Shown here: piece by piece, positions 1 through 5,450 of the stretch | How the letters are laid out: each line of letters starts with the position of its first letter | Position numbering within the stretch: the stretch's first letter is position 1 | NCBI GenBank assembly: GCA_045106875.1 | Contig: JBGCFK010000524.1 | Location: 1 to 5,450, forward strand | Length of the DNA: 5,450 bases | Source: Thermohalobaculum sp045106875 | Lineage (GTDB): Bacteria > Pseudomonadota > Alphaproteobacteria > Rhodobacterales > Rhodobacteraceae | Reading direction: 5' to 3' | Translations under genes and position numbers: made by a program | The notes under the pieces: model-generated | Database searches by the model: none | What the model was told of the DNA's origin: nothing | The model's input: the letters and a program-made list of their open reading frames with translations, nothing else

Positions 1-17
1 GCAGAGCAAGCGAAAGC

Positions 18-1715
18 ATGACGCAAGGACCCCGCGCAGGGACGCCTGGTGGACCGGATGAGCACGAACTTCGGGCCCGCATCACAGTAGTCGGCGGGGG
101 CGGAGCAGGCGGAAACGCCGTGAACAACATGATTGAGAAGGAACTCGCAGGCGTCGACTTCATCGCCGCGAACACCGATGCACAGGCGCTGCAGCACAGT
201 CAGGCGCCGCGCGCGATCCAGCTGGGGATCGGTGTGACGCGTGGTCTGGGTGCGGGGTCCAAGCCGGAGGTTGGTCAGAAAGCCGCCGAGGAGACGATTG
301 AAGAGATCGCAAGCCACCTCGATGGATGCCACATGTGCTTCATCACGGGCGGCATGGGGGGCGGCACCGGCACGGGCGCTGCACCGACCGTTGCGCGCGT
401 TGCTCGCGAGATGGGTATCCTGACCGTCGGCGTCGTCACCAAACCCTTCCACTTCGAAGGCTCGCGTCGCATGTCGGTGGCAGAAGCCGGCCTGGCCGAG
501 ATGCAGTCGGTCGTGGACACGCTGATCGTCATTCCGAACCAGAACCTGTTCCAGGTCGCCTCCGAACGCACGACCTTTGTTGAGGCGTTCCAGATGGCCG
601 ATGACGTGCTCTATCAGGGTGTACAGGGCGTGACTGACCTGATGGTCCGACCGGGCATGATCAACCTCGACTTCGCCGACGTTCGCTCGGTGATGGAAGA
701 GATGGGCAAGGCCATGATGGGCACCGGCGAGGCCGAGGGCGAGACCCGGGCCATCGACGCTGCCGAGAAGGCCATCGCCAACCCGCTGCTGGATGAGGTT
801 TCGTTGAAAGGCGCCAAGGGCGTGCTGATCAACATCACCGGTGGGCATGACCTGACATTGTTCGAAATGGACGAGGCGGCCAATCGGATCAAGGAAGAGG
901 TTGATGCGCAGGCGATGATCAAGTTCGGCTCGGCCATTGATCCGTCGCTGGAAGGCAAGATGCGGGTGTCCGTGGTTGCCACCGGCATTGATGCCGAGGC
1001 CATGGTCAACCGGCCACCAGCCATGGCGCCGATTTCCCGCCGCCCTGTCGAGACTGACCCGGGTATCGTTGCGGCCGTTCGCGGTCAGCGTCGGGCCGAA
1101 CCAGAGACACCTGTCGCGGCCCCCGAACAGCCGGTAATGGAAGTGGAGGCTGAGTTGCTTCCAATGCCAGAGCCAGAAGAAGCGATGGGTTTTGCCGAAG
1201 CCGTGACCGAGGCTTTGCCCCCATTGCCTGAGCCCGAGCCGCAGCCCGAGCGGTTCCAGGCACCGTCGGCAATTGCTGCGGCCGTGGTTACCGAGACCGT
1301 AGCTGAGACCGCTCCGGAACCGCAGAGTGATGATGCCCGTTTCGCGACTGCGCCCTCTCCGATGGACATTCGTGCGCGGGCTGACGAAGTGCGTCAGCGG
1401 GCTCTTGCAGCAAGGGCTCGCAAGGACCAAGCGGCCCGCCGGGTCGAGATGCCCAACCGTTCGGAAGAGCAGGCCTTGTTCGACCTTGATGAACAATCGC
1501 TGGCTGCGCCCGAGCGGACACCGACCCCCGAGGTTGCCGAGGCAGAAACCGGGCAACCGCCGCGGTCAGGCCTGTTCACCATCAACAAGCTGATCCACCG
1601 GGTTGCAGGGCAGGGACCCGAAACACGTTATGACGACCGACCGGAGCCACCATCTGCTGGAGGCGACGAGGACCCGAGTGACATTCCGGCATTCCTGCGT
1701 CGCCAGGCAAACTAA
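18..1715 (+). CDS. ftsZ: Cell division protein FtsZ (tubulin-like GTPase)
   Basis: FtsZ polymerises in the cytoplasm in a GTP-dependent way to form the Z-ring that recruits the division machinery. The 565-residue product has the full family layout. The T1 nucleotide loop with GGAGGNA lies at residues 28-34, the tubulin signature GGGTGTG at 114-120, and the T7 catalytic loop NLDFAD at 216-221 (D218 and D221 complete the GTPase site of the next subunit). The globular core ends near residue 330. A Pro/Glu/Ala-rich linker follows, then a basic helix-like segment (about 448-475), a GLFTINKLIHRVAG block (518-531), and the C-terminal peptide DIPAFLRRQAN (555-565), which in alphaproteobacteria binds FtsA and other partners. 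The protein is longer than E. coli FtsZ (383 aa) because of the linker, as is usual in this class. The ATG at 18 gives a normal-length N-terminus, but the frame stays open to the left edge and no convincing Shine-Dalgarno is visible. Two loop residues are unusual (G27, G111). A terminator follows the gene. Confidence 0.97.
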   Translation: MTQGPRAGTPGGPDEHELRARITVVGGGGAGGNAVNNMIEKELAGVDFIAANTDAQALQHSQAPRAIQLGIGVTRGLGAGSKPEVGQKAAEETIEEIASHLDGCHMCFITGGMGGGTGTGAAPTVARVAREMGILTVGVVTKPFHFEGSRRMSVAEAGLAEMQSVVDTLIVIPNQNLFQVASERTTFVEAFQMADDVLYQGVQGVTDLMVRPGMINLDFADVRSVMEEMGKAMMGTGEAEGETRAIDAAEKAIANPLLDEVSLKGAKGVLINITGGHDLTLFEMDEAANRIKEEVDAQAMIKFGSAIDPSLEGKMRVSVVATGIDAEAMVNRPPAMAPISRRPVETDPGIVAAVRGQRRAEPETPVAAPEQPVMEVEAELLPMPEPEEAMGFAEAVTEALPPLPEPEPQPERFQAPSAIAAAVVTETVAETAPEPQSDDARFATAPSPMDIRARADEVRQRALAARARKDQAARRVEMPNRSEEQALFDLDEQSLAAPERTPTPEVAEAETGQPPRSGLFTINKLIHRVAGQGPETRYDDRPEPPSAGGDEDPSDIPAFLRRQAN

Positions 1716-1728
1716 AAACACTGTTTTT
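1714..1728. repeat. Perfect 15-base A/T palindrome overlapping the ftsZ stop codon
   Basis: The bases AAAAACA-C-TGTTTTT form a perfect inverted repeat with 7-base arms around one central base. The left arm uses the last two bases of the ftsZ TAA stop codon. As RNA it could form only a weak A-U hairpin. As DNA it resembles the symmetrical half-sites bound by dimeric regulators. It lies about 9 bases before the strong terminator stem. The symmetry is seen directly; any function is unknown, and it may simply help termination or arise by chance in an AT-rich gap. Confidence 0.4.
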
Positions 1729-1736
1729 GAACACAA

Positions 1737-1779
1737 AGAACCCGCCATGGCATGCTTTCATGGCGGGTTTTCTTGTTTT
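1737..1779 (+). terminator. Intrinsic (rho-independent) terminator after ftsZ
   Basis: A perfect 11-base-pair stem is formed by AACCCGCCATG (1739-1749) and CATGGCGGGTT (1759-1769), with a 9-base loop. One G-U pair and one A-U pair can extend it by two. The stem is GC-rich in the middle and runs straight into a T-rich stretch, TTTTCTTGTTTT (1768-1779). This is the classic intrinsic terminator form, placed 21 bases after the ftsZ stop. It probably ends the division-gene transcript and shields lpxC from read-through. No gene on the opposite strand would need it. Confidence 0.9.
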
Positions 1780-1825
1780 GTGCTCTTCGTGTCTGTCTTT
1801 GTCGTAAAGGGTAATAAACGGTGAT

Positions 1826-1854
1826 TTGTCTGCTTTGCCCGTGACCTGTAGATA
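1826..1854 (+). promoter_or_regulatory. Candidate promoter for lpxC
   Basis: TTGTCT (1826-1831) resembles a -35 box and TAGATA (1849-1854) a weak -10 box, with 17 bases between them. The overlapping GATAAC (1851-1856) is an alternative -10. The match is modest (4 of 6 and 3 of 6 to the sigma-70 consensus). The placement is sensible: after the ftsZ terminator and about 70 bases before the lpxC start, which would leave a short leader. This is an inference, because a promoter is needed here if the terminator works. Confidence 0.3.
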
Positions 1855-1913
1855 ACGTGCAACACAAGTTGGCGTGCGTGCACGAACAAGGCTTGGTTAT
1901 TGAGCAGAGACAC

Positions 1914-1918
1914 GAGGA
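1914..1918 (+). promoter_or_regulatory. Ribosome binding site of lpxC
   Basis: GAGGA lies 4 bases before the ATG at 1923. It supports that ATG over the in-frame upstream ATG at 1857, which has no comparable site and would add 22 residues not seen in LpxC proteins. Confidence 0.6.
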
Positions 1919-1922
1919 CACA

Positions 1923-2852
1923 ATGGCGCAAACGCTGAAGTATCCAGTCACCATCAAAGGTGTTGGTCTCCACGGAGGTCAGCCCGTCAACATGATCATC
2001 TCACCTGCGCCGTCTGGCGCCGGGATTGTGTTTGTGCGGACAGACGTGCCGGCTTCGGATGCTGTCGTTCCTGCTCGATTTGATCTCGTGACGGATACAC
2101 AGCTGTGCACCAAGTTGACAAACAGTGTCGGTACGTCGGTTGGTACGGTCGAACATGTCATGGCTGCCTTGGCCGGGCTGGGGATCTCGGACGCACTGCT
2201 TCGGCTGGATGGGCCGGAAGTCCCGATCATGGGTGGATCGTCGTTGCGTTTCATTCGTTGGCTGACCGAGGTCGGAGTGACCGAGACGGCGACGCACCGT
2301 CCCGCAATCCGCATGTTGCGTGAAGTTCGGGTCGAGGACGGAGACAAATGGGCGGCTCTGTCGGCTGCTCCCGAGTTTCGCATGGATTTCCGGATCGAAT
2401 TCACGGATGCGGCCATTGGTGCGCAGTCGCACCAGCTGGTTCTGAAGAATGGGGCCTTTGTGGGTGAATTGTCCGATTGTCGGACTTTCGGGCATCTGCA
2501 CGAGGTCGAGTACATGCGCTCGCTCGGGTTGGCCCGCGGTGGAAGTCTGAAGAACGCGATCGTTGTGGATCGTGGCCGGGTGCTGAACCCGGAGGGCTTG
2601 CGGCGCCCGGACGAGTTTGTGCGTCACAAGATGCTGGATGCAGTAGGGGATCTGGCACTTGCTGGCGCACCGATTATTGGCCAGTACACGGGCGTTAAAG
2701 CTGGGCATGGCCTGACCAATCAATTGCTGCGGGCGCTGTTCGACACGCCAGACGCGTGGTGCTGGGATAAGCTTGCGGCGGGCGAGGGATTGTTCGCACA
2801 GGCATCCGCAGTACCCGGTGATCGGTCCGAAAATCCTGCGCTGGCCGTCTAA
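1923..2852 (+). CDS. lpxC: UDP-3-O-acyl-N-acetylglucosamine deacetylase LpxC
   Basis: LpxC removes the N-acetyl group from UDP-3-O-acyl-GlcNAc, the committed step of lipid A synthesis, using a zinc ion in the cytoplasm. The product is 309 residues, close to the E. coli enzyme (305). Key residues by comparison with E. coli are visible: GVGLHGG (13-19) near the N-terminus; TVEH with catalytic E77 and zinc ligand H78; RTFG (187-190); HKMLDAVGD with zinc ligands H235 and D239 plus K236 and D243; and the catalytic H262 in AGHG. The protein therefore looks active. One motif differs: the usual PIMDGS reads PIMGGS, with G104 in place of the Asp (E. coli D105). The start at 1923 matches the family N-terminus and has a GAGGA ribosome site. 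The gene stands between a terminator and a 126-base gap, so it may be transcribed alone or with bamD. No hairpin terminator is seen after it. Confidence 0.96.
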   Translation: MAQTLKYPVTIKGVGLHGGQPVNMIISPAPSGAGIVFVRTDVPASDAVVPARFDLVTDTQLCTKLTNSVGTSVGTVEHVMAALAGLGISDALLRLDGPEVPIMGGSSLRFIRWLTEVGVTETATHRPAIRMLREVRVEDGDKWAALSAAPEFRMDFRIEFTDAAIGAQSHQLVLKNGAFVGELSDCRTFGHLHEVEYMRSLGLARGGSLKNAIVVDRGRVLNPEGLRRPDEFVRHKMLDAVGDLALAGAPIIGQYTGVKAGHGLTNQLLRALFDTPDAWCWDKLAAGEGLFAQASAVPGDRSENPALAV

Positions 2853-2968
2853 CTCGCCTTACTTGCGTATAGCAGCGTCTGTTCACTCTTTCCCTGTTGA
2901 ACGTCCGGCCCTATGGTACCGCTCTAGAATGGACGGCCGACATTTTGTTAATGGGCCGCGTAAGAGAT

Positions 2969-2972
2969 GAGG
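2969..2972 (+). promoter_or_regulatory. Ribosome binding site supporting the bamD start at 2979
   Basis: GAGG lies 6 bases before the ATG at 2979. A second one, GAGGG (2987-2991), lies 5 bases before the in-frame ATG at 2997. The first in-frame ATG at 2967 has only a weak AAGAG touching it. The site makes 2979 the best compromise but does not exclude 2997. Confidence 0.45.
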
Positions 2973-2978
2973 CAGAGA

Positions 2979-3827
2979 ATGCGCGTGAGGGCAGGCATGC
3001 GGATCGGGGCGCTTGTGGTGGCAGTTTCGCTGCTGGCGGGATGCGAAACCATCGGTTCAGTATTCGACAGCGACGACGTTGTGATCGAGGATCGCACCGC
3101 GCGCGAAATTTTTGATGAAGCGGAGGGCTTGCTGCAAGAGGGCAACGCCGAACAGGCGGCGCAGACCTATGACGAGGTTGAGCGGCTCTACCCGTTCTCT
3201 CAGCTTGCAAAGCGCGCAACCATCATGTCGGCGTTTGCCAACTTCGAGTCGGGCAACTTTCCGGCGGCACGCTCCTCGGCGGGCCGGTATCTTGACCTCT
3301 ACCCATCAGATGTGGATGCGCCCTATGCGCAGTATCTGATTGCACTCAGCTACTACGACAACATCGTCGATGTGGGCCGGGATCAGGCTACAACCAAGAA
3401 TGCATTGCAGGAATTGACCGAGGTCGTTCAGCGCTACCCGTCTTCGGAATTCGCCCGGGATGCGCGGCTCAAGATCGACCTGACCAACAATCACCTTGCT
3501 GGCAAGGAAATGGAGATCGGGCGGTACTATCTCAAACGTGGACACCACATGGCTGCAATCAATCGCTTCCGTGAAGTGGTTGAGCGTTTTCAGACTACTG
3601 CACACACGCCCGAGGCATTGCACCGGATTGTCGAGGCAAACCTCGAGCTGGGTCTGAACCGCGAAGCCCAGACAGCGGCTGCCGTACTGGGCGAGAACTT
3701 CGTGGGTTCGGATTGGTATGCGGCGTCTTTTGCGCTTTTGACGGACCGCGATCTGCGTCCGGCGCGTAGCGAGGACAGCTTCTTTGACCGAGTGTTCCGC
3801 CGAGTGATCCGTGGCGAGTGGCTCTGA
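2979..3827 (+). CDS. bamD: Outer membrane protein assembly factor BamD (TPR lipoprotein)
   Basis: BamD is the essential lipoprotein partner of BamA in the BAM complex, which folds beta-barrel proteins into the outer membrane from the periplasmic side. Numbering is from 2979 (282 aa). A lipoprotein signal peptide has Arg residues at 2, 4 and 8, a hydrophobic run of about 9-19, and the lipobox LAGC with acylated C22. Residue +2 is Glu, not Asp, which fits export to the outer membrane. The mature part is TPR-like throughout: about 41-72, 78-110, 115-154, 170-205 and 210-240. The blocks YPFSQLAKRA (71-80) and YYDNIVDVGRDQ (125-136) are typical of alphaproteobacterial BamD. The C-terminal tail (262-282) is basic and aromatic. 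Starts at 2967 and 2997 are also possible; all keep the lipobox. The 126 bases upstream contain TAGAAT (2925-2930), a good -10 match, but no -35 at normal spacing. recN follows after 21 bases, probably in the same transcript. Confidence 0.94.
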   Translation: MRVRAGMRIGALVVAVSLLAGCETIGSVFDSDDVVIEDRTAREIFDEAEGLLQEGNAEQAAQTYDEVERLYPFSQLAKRATIMSAFANFESGNFPAARSSAGRYLDLYPSDVDAPYAQYLIALSYYDNIVDVGRDQATTKNALQELTEVVQRYPSSEFARDARLKIDLTNNHLAGKEMEIGRYYLKRGHHMAAINRFREVVERFQTTAHTPEALHRIVEANLELGLNREAQTAAAVLGENFVGSDWYAASFALLTDRDLRPARSEDSFFDRVFRRVIRGEWL

Positions 3828-3838
3828 GAACAGTTGCC

Positions 3839-3843
3839 GGAGG
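3839..3843 (+). promoter_or_regulatory. Ribosome binding site of recN
   Basis: A full GGAGG lies 5 bases before the ATG at 3849, the strongest ribosome site in the window. It fixes the recN start, which also matches the family N-terminus MLRSLLIRDIVLIE. Confidence 0.75.
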
Positions 3844-3848
3844 CGCCG

Positions 3849-5450
3849 ATGCTGCGCAGCCTGCTGATCCGTGACATCGTTCTGATCGAGGTGCTGGACC
3901 TGGAATTCGGGCCTGGCCTCAACGTGCTGACTGGCGAGACTGGAGCGGGCAAGTCTATCCTTCTGGACGCTCTTGGTTTTGCTATCGGCAGGGCCACGCG
4001 GCGTGATCTGGTTCGTGTCGGTGCCGATACCGGTAGCGCGACTGCAGTGTTCGAGCCGGGTAAAGAACATATTGTCTGGGATCTGCTGCGCGAAAACGAC
4101 CTGCCTCTGGGCGACGGCGAGCTGATCCTGCGCCGCGTCGCTGCGGCCCAGGGCCCCAGCCGCGCATTTGTGAATGACCAGCGCGTCAGCGCCGATGTGT
4201 TGTCGCGGGTCGGGGCAGCACTTGTCGAGGTTCATGGGCAGCATGATGGACGCGGGCTGCTATCGGCGCGTGTGCATGGAGCGCTTCTGGATGAGGCTGC
4301 AGGGCTTGGTGATCAGGTCTCGACTGTGCGCAGGCTCTGGTCCGGTTGGCAGGCCGCAATAAAGTCTCTTACGGAAGCAGAAGCGCTGCAGGCCAAGGCC
4401 TTGGCGGATGAGGAGTTTCTGCGTCACAGCGTCGACGAGCTGGAAACACTCGCACCGACCGAAGGGGAAGATGAGATTCTGGACGCCAGACGTCGACTGA
4501 TGAAGCAAGCGTCTGAGCTCATGGGTGAGATCGAGCATGCCCAAAAAGCTCTTTCGCCGGAGGGTGCGGAAGGCGCGCTGGGCGATGCATTGTCCCGGTT
4601 GATGCACATTGCCGATCGGGCAGAGGGCCGCTTGGAAAGTGCTGTTGCTGCGCTTGACCGGACCATGGCGGAACTGGGGGAGGCACAGGCACTGTTGTCT
4701 GCGTTCTCGGAGGAAATGCGGTTCGACCCCGGTCAGCTGGATGAGGTCGAGGAACGCCTCTTCGCCATCCGTGGCCTTGCGCGCAAACATGGCTGCGCAG
4801 CGGACGACCTCCCCGACCTGACCACACGCATGGCGCAGCAGCTTCGGCAGATCGACGCGGGAGGCTCCATGCTCGCCGAACTGGGCGCAGCCGTTGCGGG
4901 GGCCGAGCAGAGTTATATGGCTGCAGCGTCTGCGCTTTCATCTGCAAGGGCACAAGCAGCCGAACGCCTCGATGGTGCGGTGACGGCTGAACTCCCTCCG
5001 CTCAGGATGGAAAATGCCCGATTTGTGACGGATATCGAGTCCCGCGACCCTGGGCCGGATGGGCTGGATAGCGTGCGTTTCACTGCTTCGATAAATCCCG
5101 GCGCCCCTGCCGGGCCGATTGACAGGATTGCGTCTGGCGGTGAGTTGTCCCGGTTTCTTCTGGCGCTCAAGGTGCAACTGGCAGGCGAAGCAGGTGCCCA
5201 GACCATGGTTTTTGACGAGATTGACCAAGGCGTTGGTGGAGCGACCGCCGATGCTGTCGGACGCAGGCTGTCTCGACTGTCCAAAGCCGGGCAGGTGCTG
5301 GTGGTCACGCATTCGCCGCAGGTCGCAGCGCGCGGCGACGGACATTTCCAGATTGCCAAGAGCGCATCCAACGAAGTTACCCGGACCCATGTTCGGGCCC
5401 TGACTCCCTTGGAACGCAAGGACGAGATCGCCCGCATGCTGGCGGGCGAC
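3849..5450 (+). CDS. recN: DNA repair protein RecN (SMC-like ATPase), 3' end cut by window edge
   Basis: RecN is an SMC-family ATPase that acts on the nucleoid early in recombinational repair of double-strand breaks. I translated 534 codons with no stop before the edge. The N-terminal head has Walker A GETGAGKS (29-36) and the conserved VEVHGQHD block (126-133). A helical, Ala/Glu/Leu-rich middle (about 150-380) fits the RecN antiparallel coiled coil. The C-terminal head has the ABC signature SGGELSR (429-435), Walker B VFDEID (454-459, with D456 and E457), the D-loop-like QGVGG (460-464) and switch histidine H488 in VVTHSPQVAA. The last residues, EIARMLAGD, sit close to the end of known RecN proteins (about 550-560 aa), so probably only some 15-25 residues are missing. 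No LexA-type repeat (GTTC-N7-GTTC) was found just upstream. Closeness to bamD (21 bases) suggests co-transcription and no dedicated SOS promoter there. In many alphaproteobacteria ligA comes next; that lies outside the window. Confidence 0.95.
   Translation, partial: MLRSLLIRDIVLIEVLDLEFGPGLNVLTGETGAGKSILLDALGFAIGRATRRDLVRVGADTGSATAVFEPGKEHIVWDLLRENDLPLGDGELILRRVAAAQGPSRAFVNDQRVSADVLSRVGAALVEVHGQHDGRGLLSARVHGALLDEAAGLGDQVSTVRRLWSGWQAAIKSLTEAEALQAKALADEEFLRHSVDELETLAPTEGEDEILDARRRLMKQASELMGEIEHAQKALSPEGAEGALGDALSRLMHIADRAEGRLESAVAALDRTMAELGEAQALLSAFSEEMRFDPGQLDEVEERLFAIRGLARKHGCAADDLPDLTTRMAQQLRQIDAGGSMLAELGAAVAGAEQSYMAAASALSSARAQAAERLDGAVTAELPPLRMENARFVTDIESRDPGPDGLDSVRFTASINPGAPAGPIDRIASGGELSRFLLALKVQLAGEAGAQTMVFDEIDQGVGGATADAVGRRLSRLSKAGQVLVVTHSPQVAARGDGHFQIAKSASNEVTRTHVRALTPLERKDEIARMLAGD

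Noticed and set aside
1603..1824. Small plus-strand ORF (73 codons) running from the ftsZ end through the terminator
   Set aside because: It starts inside ftsZ in another frame and reads through the terminator hairpin; there is no ribosome site and the composition is unlike the neighbours.
1787..1915. Inverted 8-base match TCGTGTCT / AGACACGA that could mask the lpxC ribosome site
   Set aside because: The arms are over 110 bases apart and the upstream arm probably precedes the transcript start, so pairing is unlikely to matter; 8-base matches occur by chance at this distance.
1857..1922. N-terminal extension of lpxC from an upstream in-frame ATG
   Set aside because: The 22 extra residues have no counterpart in LpxC proteins and include the likely leader with the GAGGA ribosome site; the ATG at 1923 fits the family start.
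1979..2723. Overlapping minus-strand ORFs opposite lpxC (178 and 240 codons)
   Set aside because: They are shadows of lpxC. They overlap each other in different frames and show no recognisable domains or supporting ribosome sites.
2915..2928. Adjacent GGTACC and TCTAGA six-base palindromes resembling a cloning-site remnant
   Set aside because: Surrounding sequence matches no vector polylinker that I recognise, and the gene order across the gap is natural, so it is most likely coincidence.
3828..3848. Possible SOS (LexA) box before recN
   Set aside because: Only a single GAAC is present; no GTTC-N7-GTTC or its reverse complement is found in the 21-base gap.
3306..4244. Long minus-strand ORF (312 codons) across the bamD/recN junction
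   Set aside because: It lies wholly opposite two strongly conserved genes, its product is unlike any family I recognise, and long antisense frames are expected in GC-rich coding DNA.
4913..5437. Minus-strand ORF of 174 codons opposite recN
   Set aside because: It is antisense to the conserved RecN C-terminal ATPase head, with a low-complexity Ser/Ala/Arg composition typical of shadow frames.

Overview
The window comes from the chromosome of an alphaproteobacterium with fairly high GC content. It holds four core genes in a row, all on the + strand: ftsZ, lpxC, bamD (older name comL) and recN. This order, at the end of the division and cell-wall (dcw) cluster, is familiar from many alphaproteobacteria. 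The FtsZ C-terminal peptide (DIPAFLRRQAN) and the style of all four proteins fit that class. I cannot place the organism to order or family from sequence alone. LpxC and BamD show that it is Gram-negative with an outer membrane and lipid A.

Layout: ftsZ (18-1715) encodes the division-ring GTPase and appears complete, although its reading frame is open back to the window edge. Bases 1716-1922 are non-coding. They hold a 15-base A/T palindrome that begins on the ftsZ stop codon, a strong intrinsic terminator (1737-1779) and a weak candidate promoter (1826-1854) for the next gene. lpxC (1923-2852) encodes the committed-step deacetylase of lipid A synthesis. A 126-base gap precedes bamD (best start 2979, stop 3827), a TPR lipoprotein of the outer-membrane protein assembly machine. 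recN (from 3849) follows 21 bases after bamD with a full GGAGG ribosome site. It encodes an SMC-like double-strand-break repair ATPase and runs off the right edge with all its ATPase motifs present and probably only a short C-terminal tail missing.

How the genes relate: ftsZ divides the cell, lpxC and bamD build the outer membrane, and recN repairs DNA. The terminator after ftsZ suggests that division-gene transcription ends there and that lpxC has its own promoter. bamD and recN are probably co-transcribed.

I see no RNA genes, mobile elements, CRISPR arrays, phage genes or unexplained large ORFs. This is an ordinary conserved region, and I found no credible undescribed system. The main points of interest are small: a glycine replacing the usual Asp in the LpxC PIMDGS motif, glycine substitutions in FtsZ nucleotide-binding loops, the palindrome/terminator arrangement, and an ambiguous bamD start.
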